Assembly: GCA_024684035.1 (NCBI GenBank)
Contig: JAIKXQ010000052.1
Coordinates: 1-47,275 of the forward strand
Direction: 5' to 3'
Source of the DNA: Eubacterium sp.
GTDB lineage: Bacteria > Bacillota > Clostridia > Lachnospirales > Lachnospiraceae
Length of the DNA stretch: 47,275 bases
Position 1 is the first letter of the stretch; each line of letters starts with the position of its first letter. The notes under the pieces were generated by a model. That model saw only the letters and a program-made list of their open reading frames with translations, had not been told where the DNA came from and searched no databases. Below, one piece after another: positions 1 to 9,244 of the stretch. The position numbers and the translations under genes were made by a program.

Positions 1-32
1 ACAAAATAACCGGACCGATACGAACCGTCATT

Positions 33-1037
33 TCAGTCCCACTCGGATATTTCGTCTTTGCCGTCACGCTGCATCAGATCGTTGACAGCGTCTCTGGCCG
101 GCTTGTCTTCAAAAAGCACTTTGTTGATTTCATCCACGATGGGCATTTCCACGTTGTATTTATTGGAAAGTTCCATGGCGGCCTTTGCGGAAAATACACC
201 CTCAACCACCTGATGTACCGCTGTCATCGCCTCATCCATGGTCTTGCCCTGTCCCATCAGGAAACCGGCTTTCCGGTTACGGCTGTGGATACTCGCACAG
301 GTAACGATGAGATCGCCGATTCCTGAGAGACCGAAAATGGTTCTCTGGTGAATACCCATGGCCTCACCGAGTCTGGAGAGCTCCGCGCTGCCTCGTGTAA
401 TCAGCGCTGCCTTGGTGTTGTCACCGTAGCCGAGTCCGTCCGCAATACCCGCTGCCAGAGCCATGACATTCTTCAAAGCGGCTCCCAGCTGAATACCCTT
501 CATATCCGGGCTCGTGTACACACGGAAAACCGGAGACATGAAATAGTCACGGATTTTTTCTGATGTATCTCTGTCATGGGCGCCGGCAACAATGGCTGTG
601 GGAAGTCCGCGTCCCACCTCCTCGGCGTGGCTGGGTCCGGAGAGAACGCCCACGTTTGCCTGTGGAATCTCCTGCTCCACAATGTCGCTCATGGTAAAGA
701 GGGTTGACTCCTCGATGCCCTTAGCGACGCTGACGATCAGCTGTCCGTCAGAGACAAGATCTTTCATGTTCTTTGCCGTGGTTCTGACCGCCGGTGAAGG
801 AACCGCAAGAACAAGCATCTCTTTGTCTTTGCATGCCTCGGCAAGGTCGCCGGTGTATACAACATTATCCGGAAGGATAACCCCCGGAAGTTTGTCCGTG
901 TTCTGATGATATTTCTTGTACATCTCCGTCTCTTCCGGAAGGAAAGACCAGAGTGTAATCTGATGTCCGTTGTTGCAGAGCAACCATGCCAAAGCCGTTC
1001 CCCAGCTTCCTGAACCGATCACGCCGATTTTTGCCAT
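33..1037 (-). CDS. gpsA: NAD(P)-dependent glycerol-3-phosphate dehydrogenase
   Basis: Reduces dihydroxyacetone phosphate to sn-glycerol-3-phosphate, the backbone for phospholipids, in the cytosol. The N-terminus carries the Rossmann dinucleotide motif GSGSWG (about residues 8-13), and the family's catalytic lysine lies in ALKNVMAL (about residue 189). The 334-residue length is normal. I chose the ATG at 1037 because GGAGG lies 8 nt upstream; a TTG five codons earlier would swallow that ribosome binding site. The next gene upstream is plsY, which uses the glycerol-3-phosphate made here, so the pair forms a lipid-precursor unit. Identification is secure. Confidence 0.97.
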   Translation of the reverse strand: MAKIGVIGSGSWGTALAWLLCNNGHQITLWSFLPEETEMYKKYHQNTDKLPGVILPDNVVYTGDLAEACKDKEMLVLAVPSPAVRTTAKNMKDLVSDGQLIVSVAKGIEESTLFTMSDIVEQEIPQANVGVLSGPSHAEEVGRGLPTAIVAGAHDRDTSEKIRDYFMSPVFRVYTSPDMKGIQLGAALKNVMALAAGIADGLGYGDNTKAALITRGSAELSRLGEAMGIHQRTIFGLSGIGDLIVTCASIHSRNRKAGFLMGQGKTMDEAMTAVHQVVEGVFSAKAAMELSNKYNVEMPIVDEINKVLFEDKPARDAVNDLMQRDGKDEISEWD

Positions 1038-1127
1038 ATCAATTACCTCCAAATCTAAGGTCTGTCGAGTTACATACTACCCTGATGCCAAATTCCCGGA
1101 TCCTTACAGATCTGCTTTCTGATCCGG

Positions 1128-1781
1128 TTACTGATCTGATTTCTTTGTAAGATATGTCTTTCTCTCATTTCCTGCCACAAGTCTCTGAATGTTCGCACGG
1201 TGCTGCCAGATGTTCAGCGCTGCAAGGACGGCCGTGAGCACACACATCTCGGTCAGATGCGGCTGTGTCATGGAATAATGTCCCAGGATACAGAACACAA
1301 GCATTCCGGCGAAAAAGCCAATGCTCAGGAAAATGGATCCCAGAGACACATAGTGTGTAACAAGGAAAAAGCCGAAAAAGCAGATGATGGCCAGTACCAG
1401 AAGGCGCCAGTCACCGAAGGAAAGCACCATGCCCGCGGTTGCGGCAATTCCTTTTCCCCCCTTGAATTTCATGTAAAACGGAAAATCATGTCCGAGAATG
1501 ACACCTGCTGCCGTCCAGATCTTTAATAAGGGAAAAAGCGACGGGTGTGAATTTCTGAATAAAAGCCAGGTCACCAGAACCGCAAGGACGCACTTGAAGA
1601 CGTCGCCCAGAAGTGTGATCACGCCGGCCTTGGCTCCCATTGTCCTGAGCGCATTCGTGGTTCCGGCGTTGCCGCTTCCCATTTTTCGAATATCTACACC
1701 GTTTGCCTTACTGTAAATATAGGATGTCTGGATCAGGCCGAAGGCATAGCCAATAATCAGACAGATTATTCGTTCGCTCAT
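1128..1781 (-). CDS. plsY: Acyl-phosphate:glycerol-3-phosphate acyltransferase PlsY
   Basis: Integral membrane enzyme that transfers an acyl group from acyl-phosphate to glycerol-3-phosphate, the first committed step of phospholipid synthesis. Family motif 1 is visible as GSGNAGTTNALR (about residues 36-47), motif 2 as KFKGGKGIAATAG, and motif 3 near VSLGSIF. The rest is mostly hydrophobic membrane segments. The length of 217 residues fits, with a short basic C-terminal tail. Its ATG overlaps the der stop codon by 4 nt, indicating translational coupling, and gpsA follows. Confidence 0.96.
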   Translation of the reverse strand: MSERIICLIIGYAFGLIQTSYIYSKANGVDIRKMGSGNAGTTNALRTMGAKAGVITLLGDVFKCVLAVLVTWLLFRNSHPSLFPLLKIWTAAGVILGHDFPFYMKFKGGKGIAATAGMVLSFGDWRLLVLAIICFFGFFLVTHYVSLGSIFLSIGFFAGMLVFCILGHYSMTQPHLTEMCVLTAVLAALNIWQHRANIQRLVAGNERKTYLTKKSDQ

Positions 1782-3109
1782 ACTGTCTCTTTATCCTGCT
1801 TCTCTCTAATAATGAAATGAATTGCCGTTCCGATAAATCCGAAGGAATCCCGGATCCTGTTCTCGATGTATCTCTGATAGGAGAAATGCATCAGTTTCTT
1901 ATCATTTACAAAAATAACGAAGGTCGGCGGTTTCACAGCAACCTGTGTCATATAGAAGACTTTCAGTCTGCGTCCCTTGTCCGACGGCGGCTGCTGCATG
2001 GCAACTGCCTCTGTGAGGATTTCGTTAAGTACACCGGTCTGTACCCGGAGGTTCTGAGACTCAAGAACCTGCTCGATGGTATCAAAGAGCTTCGGCAGTC
2101 TCTGGCCGGTTGCCGCAGAGATGTAGATGATCTCGGCATAGTCCGCGAACGAAAGCGTAGCCTTCACCTTCTCCGAGAACTTCTTCTGCGTCTTGTCATC
2201 CTTTTCGATGGCATCCCATTTATTTACGGCAATGATCAGACCTTTGCCACGGTCATGGGCGATACCGGCAATCTTCGCATCCTGCTCGGTAATTCCCTCC
2301 ACGGCGTCTATCACAACCACAGCGATATCGCAGCGCTCAACAGCCGCAACCGTACGGACGATACTGTATCGCTCCAGTTCCTCTTTGATCTTGCTCTTTC
2401 TCCGAAGCCCGGCAGTGTCAATGAAGGTATAATCCTTTCCGTTCCGCTTGATCACCGTATCAATGGCGTCGCGGGTCGTTCCGGCGATGTCCGATACGAT
2501 CACGCGATTGGTTCCCAGGAGCTTATTTATTATAGAAGATTTACCTACGTTCGGTTTTCCGACGATAGCAATCTTCGGATTGTCATCCTCCTCATTTTCT
2601 CCCGCGCCTTCCGGGAAATGGTCGATGACCACGTCCAGCAGATCTCCCAGACCCATTTTTCCTTCCGCGGAAATCGCGTGGGGTTCTCCGAGTCCCAGAT
2701 TGTAGAACTCGTAAATGCCGATCTCCTGCGTCTTGAAATCGTCCACCTTGTTGACCGCGAGAACTACCGGCTTTTTGCTCTTTCGAAGCATAGTCGCCAC
2801 CTGAAGGTCGGCGTCCACAAGCCCCTGCCGCACATCCGTGATAAAAATAATCACGTCCGCCGTCTCCATGGCGATGACCGCCTGTTCACGCATCTGCTTG
2901 AGAATAATGTCGCTGCTGTCAGGCTCGATTCCGCCGGTATCGATCATGGTAAATTCATGGTTCAGCCAGGTAACGTCGGCGTAGATACGGTCGCGGGTTA
3001 CACCGGGCGTATCTTTTACGATGGAGATTCTCTCTCCGGCCAGGGCATTAAACAATGTGGACTTTCCCACATTAGGACGGCCCACAATTGCTACTATCGG
3101 TTTGCTCAT
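1778..3109 (-). CDS. der: Ribosome-assembly GTPase Der (EngA)
   Basis: Double-domain GTPase needed for maturation of the 50S ribosomal subunit. Two tandem G domains are visible: the first with GRPNVGKST near the N-terminus and DTGG as G3, the second with GKPNVGKSS and DTAG. An EngA-type KH-like C-terminal domain (VKPPTFVIFVN, then YENRIRDSFGFIGTAI) follows. I chose the ATG at 3109 (443 residues), which has AGGAGA upstream and places the first P-loop at the usual position; an upstream in-frame extension would be non-homologous. The start lies inside the 3' end of the DUF512 gene (38-nt overlap) and the end overlaps plsY. Confidence 0.97.
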   Translation of the reverse strand: MSKPIVAIVGRPNVGKSTLFNALAGERISIVKDTPGVTRDRIYADVTWLNHEFTMIDTGGIEPDSSDIILKQMREQAVIAMETADVIIFITDVRQGLVDADLQVATMLRKSKKPVVLAVNKVDDFKTQEIGIYEFYNLGLGEPHAISAEGKMGLGDLLDVVIDHFPEGAGENEEDDNPKIAIVGKPNVGKSSIINKLLGTNRVIVSDIAGTTRDAIDTVIKRNGKDYTFIDTAGLRRKSKIKEELERYSIVRTVAAVERCDIAVVVIDAVEGITEQDAKIAGIAHDRGKGLIIAVNKWDAIEKDDKTQKKFSEKVKATLSFADYAEIIYISAATGQRLPKLFDTIEQVLESQNLRVQTGVLNEILTEAVAMQQPPSDKGRRLKVFYMTQVAVKPPTFVIFVNDKKLMHFSYQRYIENRIRDSFGFIGTAIHFIIREKQDKETV

Positions 3110-4457
3110 ACATCTGTCTCCTTTTATGTGATACACTGCGCTTCTCGCCAAGTACGGCAAGGCACAGATCTTTGCCATCTCTGTCAACGACTTCCACAGA
3201 AGTCTTCAGTTCCAGAATTACCTGCTCCACAGTGATGTCGTCGAGAAAAACATTTTCGCCCGAGCGAAGCATGTTGCAGGGAATCAGCACGGCATCTCCC
3301 AGATCCCGCCCCTTCAACTGGGCAATCAGGTCTGTTCCCGTGATAAGACCCGAGACGGTGATCATCTCTCCGAAGAAGTCATTCCGGATCGGAATCACGT
3401 CAGCTGTTACATTAGGAAATTTCTCTGTAATGATCCGGCACATCTGCCGCATCCAGTCCGCCGCCAGTCTTCCGGTGGCAATCGTCACATGGCGCTTCCT
3501 GTCGTCTCCAGCATAGTACTCCATCTCCTCCCGGACTTCCTCGTCCAGAAGACGGAGCATTCCCACGCCGTTCTCCAGCTGAAGATAGCCGTCATAGCGC
3601 TCCGGTTCAGGCAGTTCACGCCCGGCAAGCAGATACCATTCATCGGAAGCCTGCACGAAATGCGTGCCGTACTCCTCATAGATCTTCTTCTGCCACTTCT
3701 CAATGCAGTCAATCACGGCTCCGGCATCCTCTGCCCCAAAGGGTTCCAGTGGGTAGAGTCCCTCCCGGTATTTGGACAGTCCAACCGGCACGATCGATAC
3801 ACTCCGCATCGCCGGCATATAGCTGTAGAGATCCCGGATAGATCTCTCCAGTTCCTCTCCATCGTTCAGGCCCTTGCAGAGAACGATCTGTCCGTTCATC
3901 TCAATTCCCGCGTCGGCCAGCTTTCTTAATTTAGTAAAGATTTCTCCGGCGTGGCGGTTATGGAGCATCGTCTTTCGAAGCTCCGGGTTGGTTGTCTGCA
4001 CAGAAATATTGATCGGTTCCATTCGATAGCGAATGATCCGGTCAATATCATGGTCATCCATATTCGTAAGTGTTACATAGTTTCCCTGTAAAAAGGAAAG
4101 CCTGGAATCATCATCCTTGAAATACAGCGTTTCCCGCATTCCCTTCGGCATCTGATCGATGAAACAGAATACGCATTTGTTTCTGCAGGACTTATAATTG
4201 TCCATGAGACTGTTCTCGAAAGTGACTCCGAGATCCTCGTGCTGATCCTTTTCAATCTCCAGAAGCCATTCCTCTTCAGAATCATGCTTGCGGAGAAGAA
4301 CCTCGATGTACTCGTCTTCGATCAGATATTGATAATCAAAAATATCCTCGATCTCTTTTCCGTTGATCTGCAGGATCTCATCTCCCGGTTCCATTTCCAT
4401 CTCGAAAGCGATACTGTCCGCTTCCACCGAGGCGATGACATGTCTGTTTTTGCTCAT
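3072..4457 (-). CDS. PDZ / radical SAM / DUF512 family protein
   Basis: Iron-sulfur protein of unknown reaction, commonly next to der in Clostridia. The N-terminal 60 residues look like a PDZ-type peptide-binding module (ALL-beta, GDEILQINGKEI). The radical SAM cluster motif is CRNKCVFCF (about residues 92-100), with the family's following sequence IDQMPKGMR. The C-terminal half is the DUF512 domain (TGRLAADWM, GLITGTDL, LRSGENVFLDD). At 461 residues it is full length. The last 38 nt overlap der, so the two are probably translated as a pair. No substrate can be read from the sequence. Confidence 0.93.
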   Translation of the reverse strand: MSKNRHVIASVEADSIAFEMEMEPGDEILQINGKEIEDIFDYQYLIEDEYIEVLLRKHDSEEEWLLEIEKDQHEDLGVTFENSLMDNYKSCRNKCVFCFIDQMPKGMRETLYFKDDDSRLSFLQGNYVTLTNMDDHDIDRIIRYRMEPINISVQTTNPELRKTMLHNRHAGEIFTKLRKLADAGIEMNGQIVLCKGLNDGEELERSIRDLYSYMPAMRSVSIVPVGLSKYREGLYPLEPFGAEDAGAVIDCIEKWQKKIYEEYGTHFVQASDEWYLLAGRELPEPERYDGYLQLENGVGMLRLLDEEVREEMEYYAGDDRKRHVTIATGRLAADWMRQMCRIITEKFPNVTADVIPIRNDFFGEMITVSGLITGTDLIAQLKGRDLGDAVLIPCNMLRSGENVFLDDITVEQVILELKTSVEVVDRDGKDLCLAVLGEKRSVSHKRRQMYEQTDSSNCGPS

Positions 4458-4537
4458 TCTGTTTATCTTCCTCCAGTCATCTTGTTATCATATCAATTTC
4501 ATGTGCGAAAAGCAAGTAATGGTCTGTATTTTGCCGA

Positions 4538-4566
4538 TTGACACAGGTTTTTGTCCATGATACTAT
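4538..4566 (+). promoter_or_regulatory. Sigma-A promoter for prs
   Basis: The -35 TTGACA is at 4538-4543 and the -10 TACTAT at 4561-4566, exactly 17 nt apart. Transcription would start near 4573, leaving a leader of about 43 nt before the prs ATG. It lies in the gap between the divergent DUF512 gene and prs. Confidence 0.85.
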
Positions 4567-4615
4567 TGTGTCGCAGTATGTATATAAACAGAATATATTA
4601 TTCATGGAGGCTTTC

Positions 4616-5782
4616 ATGGCAAATACAAAATATCTGCTGAATTCGAACGCAGTGGCACCGCTGAAGCTCATTGCACTTCCGGGCTGCGAGGAAATGGCGC
4701 AGACTATTAATGACTACATTGTACAGTTCCGCAGGGAAATGGCTGAAAAGAACCCCGCTAAGAACAATGTGTACGGATACGCCGCTGATACCTTCCTTCT
4801 CGGAGCAGAATGTCCGAGATTCGGAAGCGGTGAGTCTAAAGGTATGCTCAACGAATCCGTACGAGGTGTGGATCTCTTCCTTCTGGTGGATGTCTGCAAC
4901 TACAGCATCACCTACAAAGAATTCGGACATGAGAATCACATGAGTCCCGATGATCACTATCAGAACCTGAAGAGAATCATCGCGGCAGTTAACGGAAAGG
5001 CTCATCGAATCAATGTCATCATGCCGTTCCTCTATGAGAGCCGCCAGCACAAGAGAACCAACAGAGAGTCTCTCGACTGTGCCCTTGGCCTTCAGGAACT
5101 CAGCGCAATGGGTGTAACGAACATCATCACCTTCGATGCTCACGATCCACGTGTTGCCAACTCGATTCCGCTCCATGGATTTGACAATTTCTTCCCGACC
5201 TATCAGTTCCTTAAAGCTCTTCTTAAGACAGAGACGGACATTGTCATCGACAATGATCACCTGATGGTCATCAGCCCGGACGAGGGAGCGATGTCCCGTG
5301 CGGTATACTTCTCCAACGTCCTCGGCGTAGATATGGGAATGTTCTACAAGAGACGTGACTACTCCAGAATCGTCAACGGAAAGAACCCGATCGTGGCTCA
5401 TGAGTTTCTCGGCGATTCCGTAGAGGGCAAGGACTGTATCGTTATCGACGATATGATCTCTTCCGGCGGAAGTATGCTGGATGTAGCTACACAGCTCAAA
5501 GAGCGCGGAGCAAAGAACGTCTATGTGTGCTGTACCTTCGGTCTGTTCACAGACGGTCTTTCCAAGTTTGATGAGTACTACAAGAGTGGCATGATCAAGA
5601 AGATCATCACCACGAACCTCATCTACCAGACACCGGAACTTCTCTCCCGCGAGTGGTACTCCACAGCGAAGATGGGCAAGTACATGGCAAGCATCATTGA
5701 TACACTGAACCATGATGTATCGATTCATAAGGTTAGAGATAATACGCTGAAAATCAATAAGCTTCTGAAGCGGCATAAGTAA
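4616..5782 (+). CDS. prs: Ribose-phosphate pyrophosphokinase (PRPP synthetase, long clostridial form)
   Basis: Makes 5-phosphoribosyl-1-pyrophosphate from ribose-5-phosphate and ATP for nucleotide, histidine and tryptophan synthesis. The PRPP-binding loop is CIVIDDMISSGGSM (about residues 281-294), and PDEGAMSRA precedes it. With the ATG at 4616 (GGAGG 5 nt upstream) the protein is 388 residues, longer than the usual 310-320, which matches a long variant I know from Clostridia. It stands alone on the plus strand, with its own promoter and a terminator directly after the stop. The role is firm; how the extra length affects allostery cannot be seen. Confidence 0.93.
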   Translation: MANTKYLLNSNAVAPLKLIALPGCEEMAQTINDYIVQFRREMAEKNPAKNNVYGYAADTFLLGAECPRFGSGESKGMLNESVRGVDLFLLVDVCNYSITYKEFGHENHMSPDDHYQNLKRIIAAVNGKAHRINVIMPFLYESRQHKRTNRESLDCALGLQELSAMGVTNIITFDAHDPRVANSIPLHGFDNFFPTYQFLKALLKTETDIVIDNDHLMVISPDEGAMSRAVYFSNVLGVDMGMFYKRRDYSRIVNGKNPIVAHEFLGDSVEGKDCIVIDDMISSGGSMLDVATQLKERGAKNVYVCCTFGLFTDGLSKFDEYYKSGMIKKIITTNLIYQTPELLSREWYSTAKMGKYMASIIDTLNHDVSIHKVRDNTLKINKLLKRHK

Positions 5783-5788
5783 AAAAAA

Positions 5789-5821
5789 GAGGTTGCGGCA
5801 CATGCCGTAACCTCTTTTTTT
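5789..5821. terminator. Bidirectional intrinsic terminator between prs and yraN
   Basis: An 11-bp stem (5789-5799 with 5804-5814, one G-U pair) is flanked by a T run at 5815-5821 and an A run at 5781-5788. It can therefore stop prs transcription rightward and the yraN operon leftward. Confidence 0.9.
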
Positions 5822-5839
5822 AGAAAGTTTATCTCTCAT

Positions 5840-6196
5840 TCATATGTAATCGAAAGCGTTTCTGTAATAACGGAGTTGCGCTCCCTGTATAGCGATGACG
5901 TCGAACCGGAAGCTGTAGTCATCACCGAGATGTTTGCGCATACGGTAATGGTCGGCCACTCTGCAGATGGTTCTCTGCTTTCCTTCGGTCACTGCTTCTT
6001 CCGGCAGACCGGCTTCCGCGTCTGTCCGGTATTTCACTTCTACGAAGGCTACAGTCTTTGTGGCCGGTTCGAAGGCCACAAGATCAATCTCGCCGATCCT
6101 GCAGCGGTAGTTTCTGCTAAGGAGTCGCAGCCCCTGTTCTTCCAGGTAGCGTGCTGCCTGCTCTTCATAATCTGTTCCGATTTTTCTCTTGTTCAT
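5840..6196 (-). CDS. yraN: YraN family (UPF0102) endonuclease-like protein
   Basis: Small protein of the restriction-endonuclease-like fold, family UPF0102, whose cellular job is unsettled. The conserved core reads GTDYEEQAARYLEEQG, GEIDLVA and FVEVKYR, the last two supplying the acidic and lysine residues of a PD-(D/E)XK site. I placed the start at 6196 (118 residues) because GGAGGAATC precedes that ATG and it gives the usual length; an upstream in-frame extension would overlap rnhB. It is the last gene of the long translation operon and ends at a bidirectional terminator. Confidence 0.92.
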   Translation of the reverse strand: MNKRKIGTDYEEQAARYLEEQGLRLLSRNYRCRIGEIDLVAFEPATKTVAFVEVKYRTDAEAGLPEEAVTEGKQRTICRVADHYRMRKHLGDDYSFRFDVIAIQGAQLRYYRNAFDYI

Positions 6197-6236
6197 GATT
6201 CCTCCGGATGACGGAACATGAATGTCCCGTTCTTTC

Positions 6237-6893
6237 TCACACGAAGTGCGTGATAAAAGTTCTCCGGTGAATCGGACAGGGTCCAAATTCTTTTAATGCC
6301 TCGATGTGTTTCTTTGTACCGTATCCTTTGTTGGAGGCGAAATCGTAGGCTGGATAGAGTCTGTCGTACTCTTTCATCATCCGGTCACGGGTCACCTTGG
6401 CGATGATGCTTGCCGCCGCGATGCTCTGGCTCTTGGCGTCTCCCTTGATGATCGGAATCTGCGGGATGTCGATCCCGGGTATGGTCACGGCGTCCACAAA
6501 GACCAGATCCGGACGTACGTCCAGGGTATTCACGGATTCCCGCATGGACTCCAGGGTTGCCTGAAGGATATTGATCTCATCGATTCGCTCCCAGGAGTTC
6601 AGCTTGACACTGACTGCGATGGCTTCCTCCATGATAATATCATAGAGTTCTTCTCTTCGCTTCTCCGAAAGTTTCTTCGAATCATTGATATACAGAATCC
6701 GGGCGTCCTTCGGAAGGATGACGGCAGCTGTGGTCACAGGACCGGCCAGCGGTCCTCTGCCCACTTCATCCACGCCGCAGATATACTCCGCCTCGGGATG
6801 AGCCTTCTCGAACTCACAGAGAGCCTCTACGCGCGCTTTCTCCTTCTCCAGTTTTTCCCGGCGCTTCTGCTCTGCAATTTCCTTCTTTGTCAT
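6237..6893 (-). CDS. rnhB: Ribonuclease HII
   Basis: Removes ribonucleotides embedded in DNA and the RNA strand of RNA-DNA hybrids. The active-site signature GVDEVGRGPLAGPV is at about residues 40-53, with further conserved INDSKKLSEKRRE, VDAV and KGDAKSQSIAAASI. The first 35 residues form a charged helix (KRREKLEKEKAR) seen in many clostridial copies. The length of 218 fits. It overlaps the rbgA stop by 4 nt and is followed by yraN after 40 nt, so it belongs to the same operon. Confidence 0.97.
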   Translation of the reverse strand: MTKKEIAEQKRREKLEKEKARVEALCEFEKAHPEAEYICGVDEVGRGPLAGPVTTAAVILPKDARILYINDSKKLSEKRREELYDIIMEEAIAVSVKLNSWERIDEINILQATLESMRESVNTLDVRPDLVFVDAVTIPGIDIPQIPIIKGDAKSQSIAAASIIAKVTRDRMMKEYDRLYPAYDFASNKGYGTKKHIEALKEFGPCPIHRRTFITHFV

Positions 6894-7747
6894 TTCTCCG
6901 TCACCTCATCCGGACTCTCCAGCGTAATCCGTCCCAGTCTTCCGCTTCGGAACTCATCCATGAGAATCGCTGCCGCTTTCGCGTAGGATACTTCATTTCC
7001 CTTTGCCAGGCAGTTTCTGTTCACTGCGATCGATTCGAGAATCTTCGCGTTTTCCATGCTTTCATCCACATCGTAGCGCTCCTTCAGAACGCCGCTGTAT
7101 TTCTCACAGAGGAACTCAATGAGTTTCAGAGAGAGTTCCTCGAGCTGGAGGATCTCGTCGTTCACAGAACCGATGAACGCCATTCGCACGCCGGCTTCCG
7201 GATCGTCAAAGCGGGGCCAGAGAATTCCCGGCGTGTCCAGAAGATCCAGTCCCTTGTTGAGATGAATCCACTGCTTACCCTTTGTGACGCCCGGCTTGTT
7301 GCCGGTCTTTGTAGATGCTTTTCCGGAGACAGAATTGATAAAGGTGGACTTGCCCACATTCGGGATTCCGGCTACCATCGCGCGGATGGGTTTATTCTTG
7401 ATTCCTCTGCGGAGATTTCTCTCGATTTTCTCTTTGCAGGCCTCCTGAATCAGCGGCTGGATCTGCTTAAGGGAACCCCTGTTACGGGCGTCTGTCAGCA
7501 TTACCTGCGCTCCCTGCGCTTTATAATACTCCATCCACTTTCTGTTCAGTCTCTCATCCGCGAGATCAGCCTTATTCAGAATGATCAGCCGCGCCTTGCC
7601 GTTACCCATGGTGCGGATATCCGGATTTCTGCCGGAAAAAGGAATCCTGGCGTCGATCAGCTCGATGATCAGGTCGATCAGTTTCAGATCCTCCTGCATC
7701 TGACGCTTCGCTTTTGTCATATGTCCGGGATACCACTGTATATTCAT
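6890..7747 (-). CDS. rbgA: Ribosome biogenesis GTPase RbgA (YlqF)
   Basis: Circularly permuted GTPase required for late 50S subunit assembly. The permuted order is visible: G4 LNKADL comes first (about residue 57), then G1 GIPNVGKST, G2 within TKTGNKPGVT, and G3 DTPG. The N-terminal start MNIQWYPGHMTKAKR is characteristic of the family. The length of 285 residues is typical. AGGAG lies 8 nt before the ATG. It sits between lepB and rnhB, as in Bacillus. Confidence 0.97.
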   Translation of the reverse strand: MNIQWYPGHMTKAKRQMQEDLKLIDLIIELIDARIPFSGRNPDIRTMGNGKARLIILNKADLADERLNRKWMEYYKAQGAQVMLTDARNRGSLKQIQPLIQEACKEKIERNLRRGIKNKPIRAMVAGIPNVGKSTFINSVSGKASTKTGNKPGVTKGKQWIHLNKGLDLLDTPGILWPRFDDPEAGVRMAFIGSVNDEILQLEELSLKLIEFLCEKYSGVLKERYDVDESMENAKILESIAVNRNCLAKGNEVSYAKAAAILMDEFRSGRLGRITLESPDEVTEK

Positions 7748-7774
7748 AAATCAATCTCCTGTTGTTCTCTAATC

Positions 7775-8668
7775 TCAGACAAAGCGTATTTTTCGAATCG
7801 GAAAGATCCTGAACCACACCTTGCCTTCAATCGCGTTAATACTTACATTTCCAATGCCGGAATAACGGCTGTCTTCGCTTCCGTTCCGGTTATCTCCGAG
7901 CACAAAGTAATCCCCGGGATCCAGCTTCACCGGCTCCGTGGCAAGCCCCGCATCTACAATTTCCGCAAAGTCGCCCTTTTCCTCATACTCCGAACCATTG
8001 ATGTATATTTTTCCTTTTTTGATCTGGATCGTATCCCCGGGAAGTCCGATCACCCTCTTGATATGAAGGCTGTCCGTCAGATCCCCGGAGCGAAAGGCGA
8101 TGACATCGCCTCTGGACGGTTTAAAAATTCGATAGGCCACCGAATCGATGAGATACGTATCCCCGGCTGTCAGAGTAGGCGTCATGGAGCCCTCCTGCAT
8201 CTGTCCCATTCGGAAATACATCCTCGAAAGCGCAAAGCTGAGCAGCAAGGTGACCGCCAGAGATACTGCCCAGAAGACAATTCTCGACTTTTTTGTTGTC
8301 TCGGGGCGGATCTTCTCTTTAATGGTTTTCTTCACAGTACGTCCGGCTTTTTCTGTCACCGAATCCAGAATATCCTTCGCGGCTTCCAGCTTAGAAACCG
8401 GACCCTCTTCCACGTCTTCTGAGAGAATCTCCTTGTTCAGCTCGTCAAGCTTTCTCGTACTTCTCTCCAGCCGCCGCTTCTCCATGGCGATTTCTTCCAC
8501 GGTCTTGGTACGGAATCCCATCTCATAGGCCTGCCGAAAAGAACGACCGCCCGTAATACCGGAATCCAATGACCGTCCGCCTGTTCCACTTCGCAGTCGT
8601 CTCTTTCTTCGCTCAGAAACTTCTCCCCTGTCCGGTTTTTCACCGGATCGCTTCTTAAATAACGACAT
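7775..8668 (-). CDS. lepB: Signal peptidase I with long cytosolic N-terminal extension
   Basis: Cleaves signal peptides from secreted proteins at the outer face of the membrane. The catalytic serine is Ser161 in QEGSMTPTL and the general-base lysine is Lys204 in HIKRVIGLPGD. Box E appears as LGDNRNGSEDSRYSG. A single membrane segment spans about residues 130-150. It is preceded by some 125 residues of very basic, partly helical sequence, much longer than the few residues of Bacillus type I peptidases; such extensions occur in Lachnospiraceae but have no assigned role. It lies 27 nt upstream of rbgA. Confidence 0.95.
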   Translation of the reverse strand: MSLFKKRSGEKPDRGEVSERRKRRLRSGTGGRSLDSGITGGRSFRQAYEMGFRTKTVEEIAMEKRRLERSTRKLDELNKEILSEDVEEGPVSKLEAAKDILDSVTEKAGRTVKKTIKEKIRPETTKKSRIVFWAVSLAVTLLLSFALSRMYFRMGQMQEGSMTPTLTAGDTYLIDSVAYRIFKPSRGDVIAFRSGDLTDSLHIKRVIGLPGDTIQIKKGKIYINGSEYEEKGDFAEIVDAGLATEPVKLDPGDYFVLGDNRNGSEDSRYSGIGNVSINAIEGKVWFRIFPIRKIRFV

Positions 8669-8812
8669 TTCTATTCCCCTGTCATGTCTGATTTATCCAT
8701 CGTGTACCATGATATCACAAACATTTGAGAAAATCGAGCGAGGAATCCTCTAACCGGTTGCCACTCATACTTTATGAGTTTTCACACCGGAACAAAGTCC
8801 GCAAGCGGAGCG

Positions 8813-8856
8813 TTTTGTCTCATAGGGAATGCGAAGCAATTTCCTATGAGACAAAA
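8813..8856. repeat. Intergenic inverted repeat between lepB and rplS
   Basis: Perfect 14-bp arms (8813-8826 and 8843-8856, outermost bases TTTTGTCTCATAGG) enclose a 16-nt loop. Just before it is AAAGTCCGCAAGCGGA (8794-8809), which recurs at 11863-11878. It has no coding potential and looks like one member of a family of intergenic palindromes. It partly overlaps the A run of the rplS terminator. The rest of the gap 8669-8896 shows only the lepB ribosome binding site. Confidence 0.7.
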
Positions 8857-8879
8857 AAAGAGGACTCAAAAGAGTCCTC
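8853..8879 (-). terminator. Intrinsic terminator downstream of rplS
   Basis: The 8-bp stem GAGGACTC / GAGTCCTC (8860-8867 and 8872-8879) with an AAAA loop is followed, on the minus strand, by seven U residues (A run 8853-8859). It separates rplS from lepB. Confidence 0.85.
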
Positions 8880-8896
8880 CCAAGAATCAAATTCAA

Positions 8897-9244
8897 TTAT
8901 TTAACAAGAGCTTTAACCTTAGCAGCTTTTCCTACACGGCTTCTGAGGTAGTTGAGTTTCGCACGTCTTACTTTACCCTTGCGAACTACTTCGATCTTCT
9001 CTACGTTCGGGCTGTGAAGCGGCCATGTCTTCTCAACACCGATTCCGTTGGAAGTCTTACGTACTGTGAATGTAGCGCGGTTGCTTCCGCCCTGCTTCTT
9101 GAGTACAACACCCTCGAATACCTGGATTCTCTCACGGTTTCCCTCTTTGATCTTTCCATAAACCTTGATGGTGTCACCTACACGGAAATCAGCGATATCG
9201 CTCTTAAGCTGTGCTTCTTCGATTTTCTTGATAATGTCGTTCAT
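8897..9244 (-). CDS. rplS: 50S ribosomal protein L19
   Basis: Ribosomal protein at the 30S-50S interface. The 115-residue sequence has the family features [23 protein letters not shown] and the basic C-terminus [11 protein letters not shown](V)GKAAK. AAGGAG is 8 nt before the ATG. It has its own promoter inside the end of trmD, an untranslated leader of about 100 nt and a terminator, so it can be expressed apart from the rest of the operon. Confidence 0.98.
   Translation of the reverse strand: MNDIIKKIEEAQLKSDIADFRVGDTIKVYGKIKEGNRERIQVFEGVVLKKQGGSNRATFTVRKTSNGIGVEKTWPLHSPNVEKIEVVRKGKVRRAKLNYLRSRVGKAAKVKALVK

Noticed and set aside
1817-3235. Long plus-strand frame opposite der
   Set aside because: It is a shadow of der; codon pattern and domain content belong to the minus strand, and it has no ribosome binding site.
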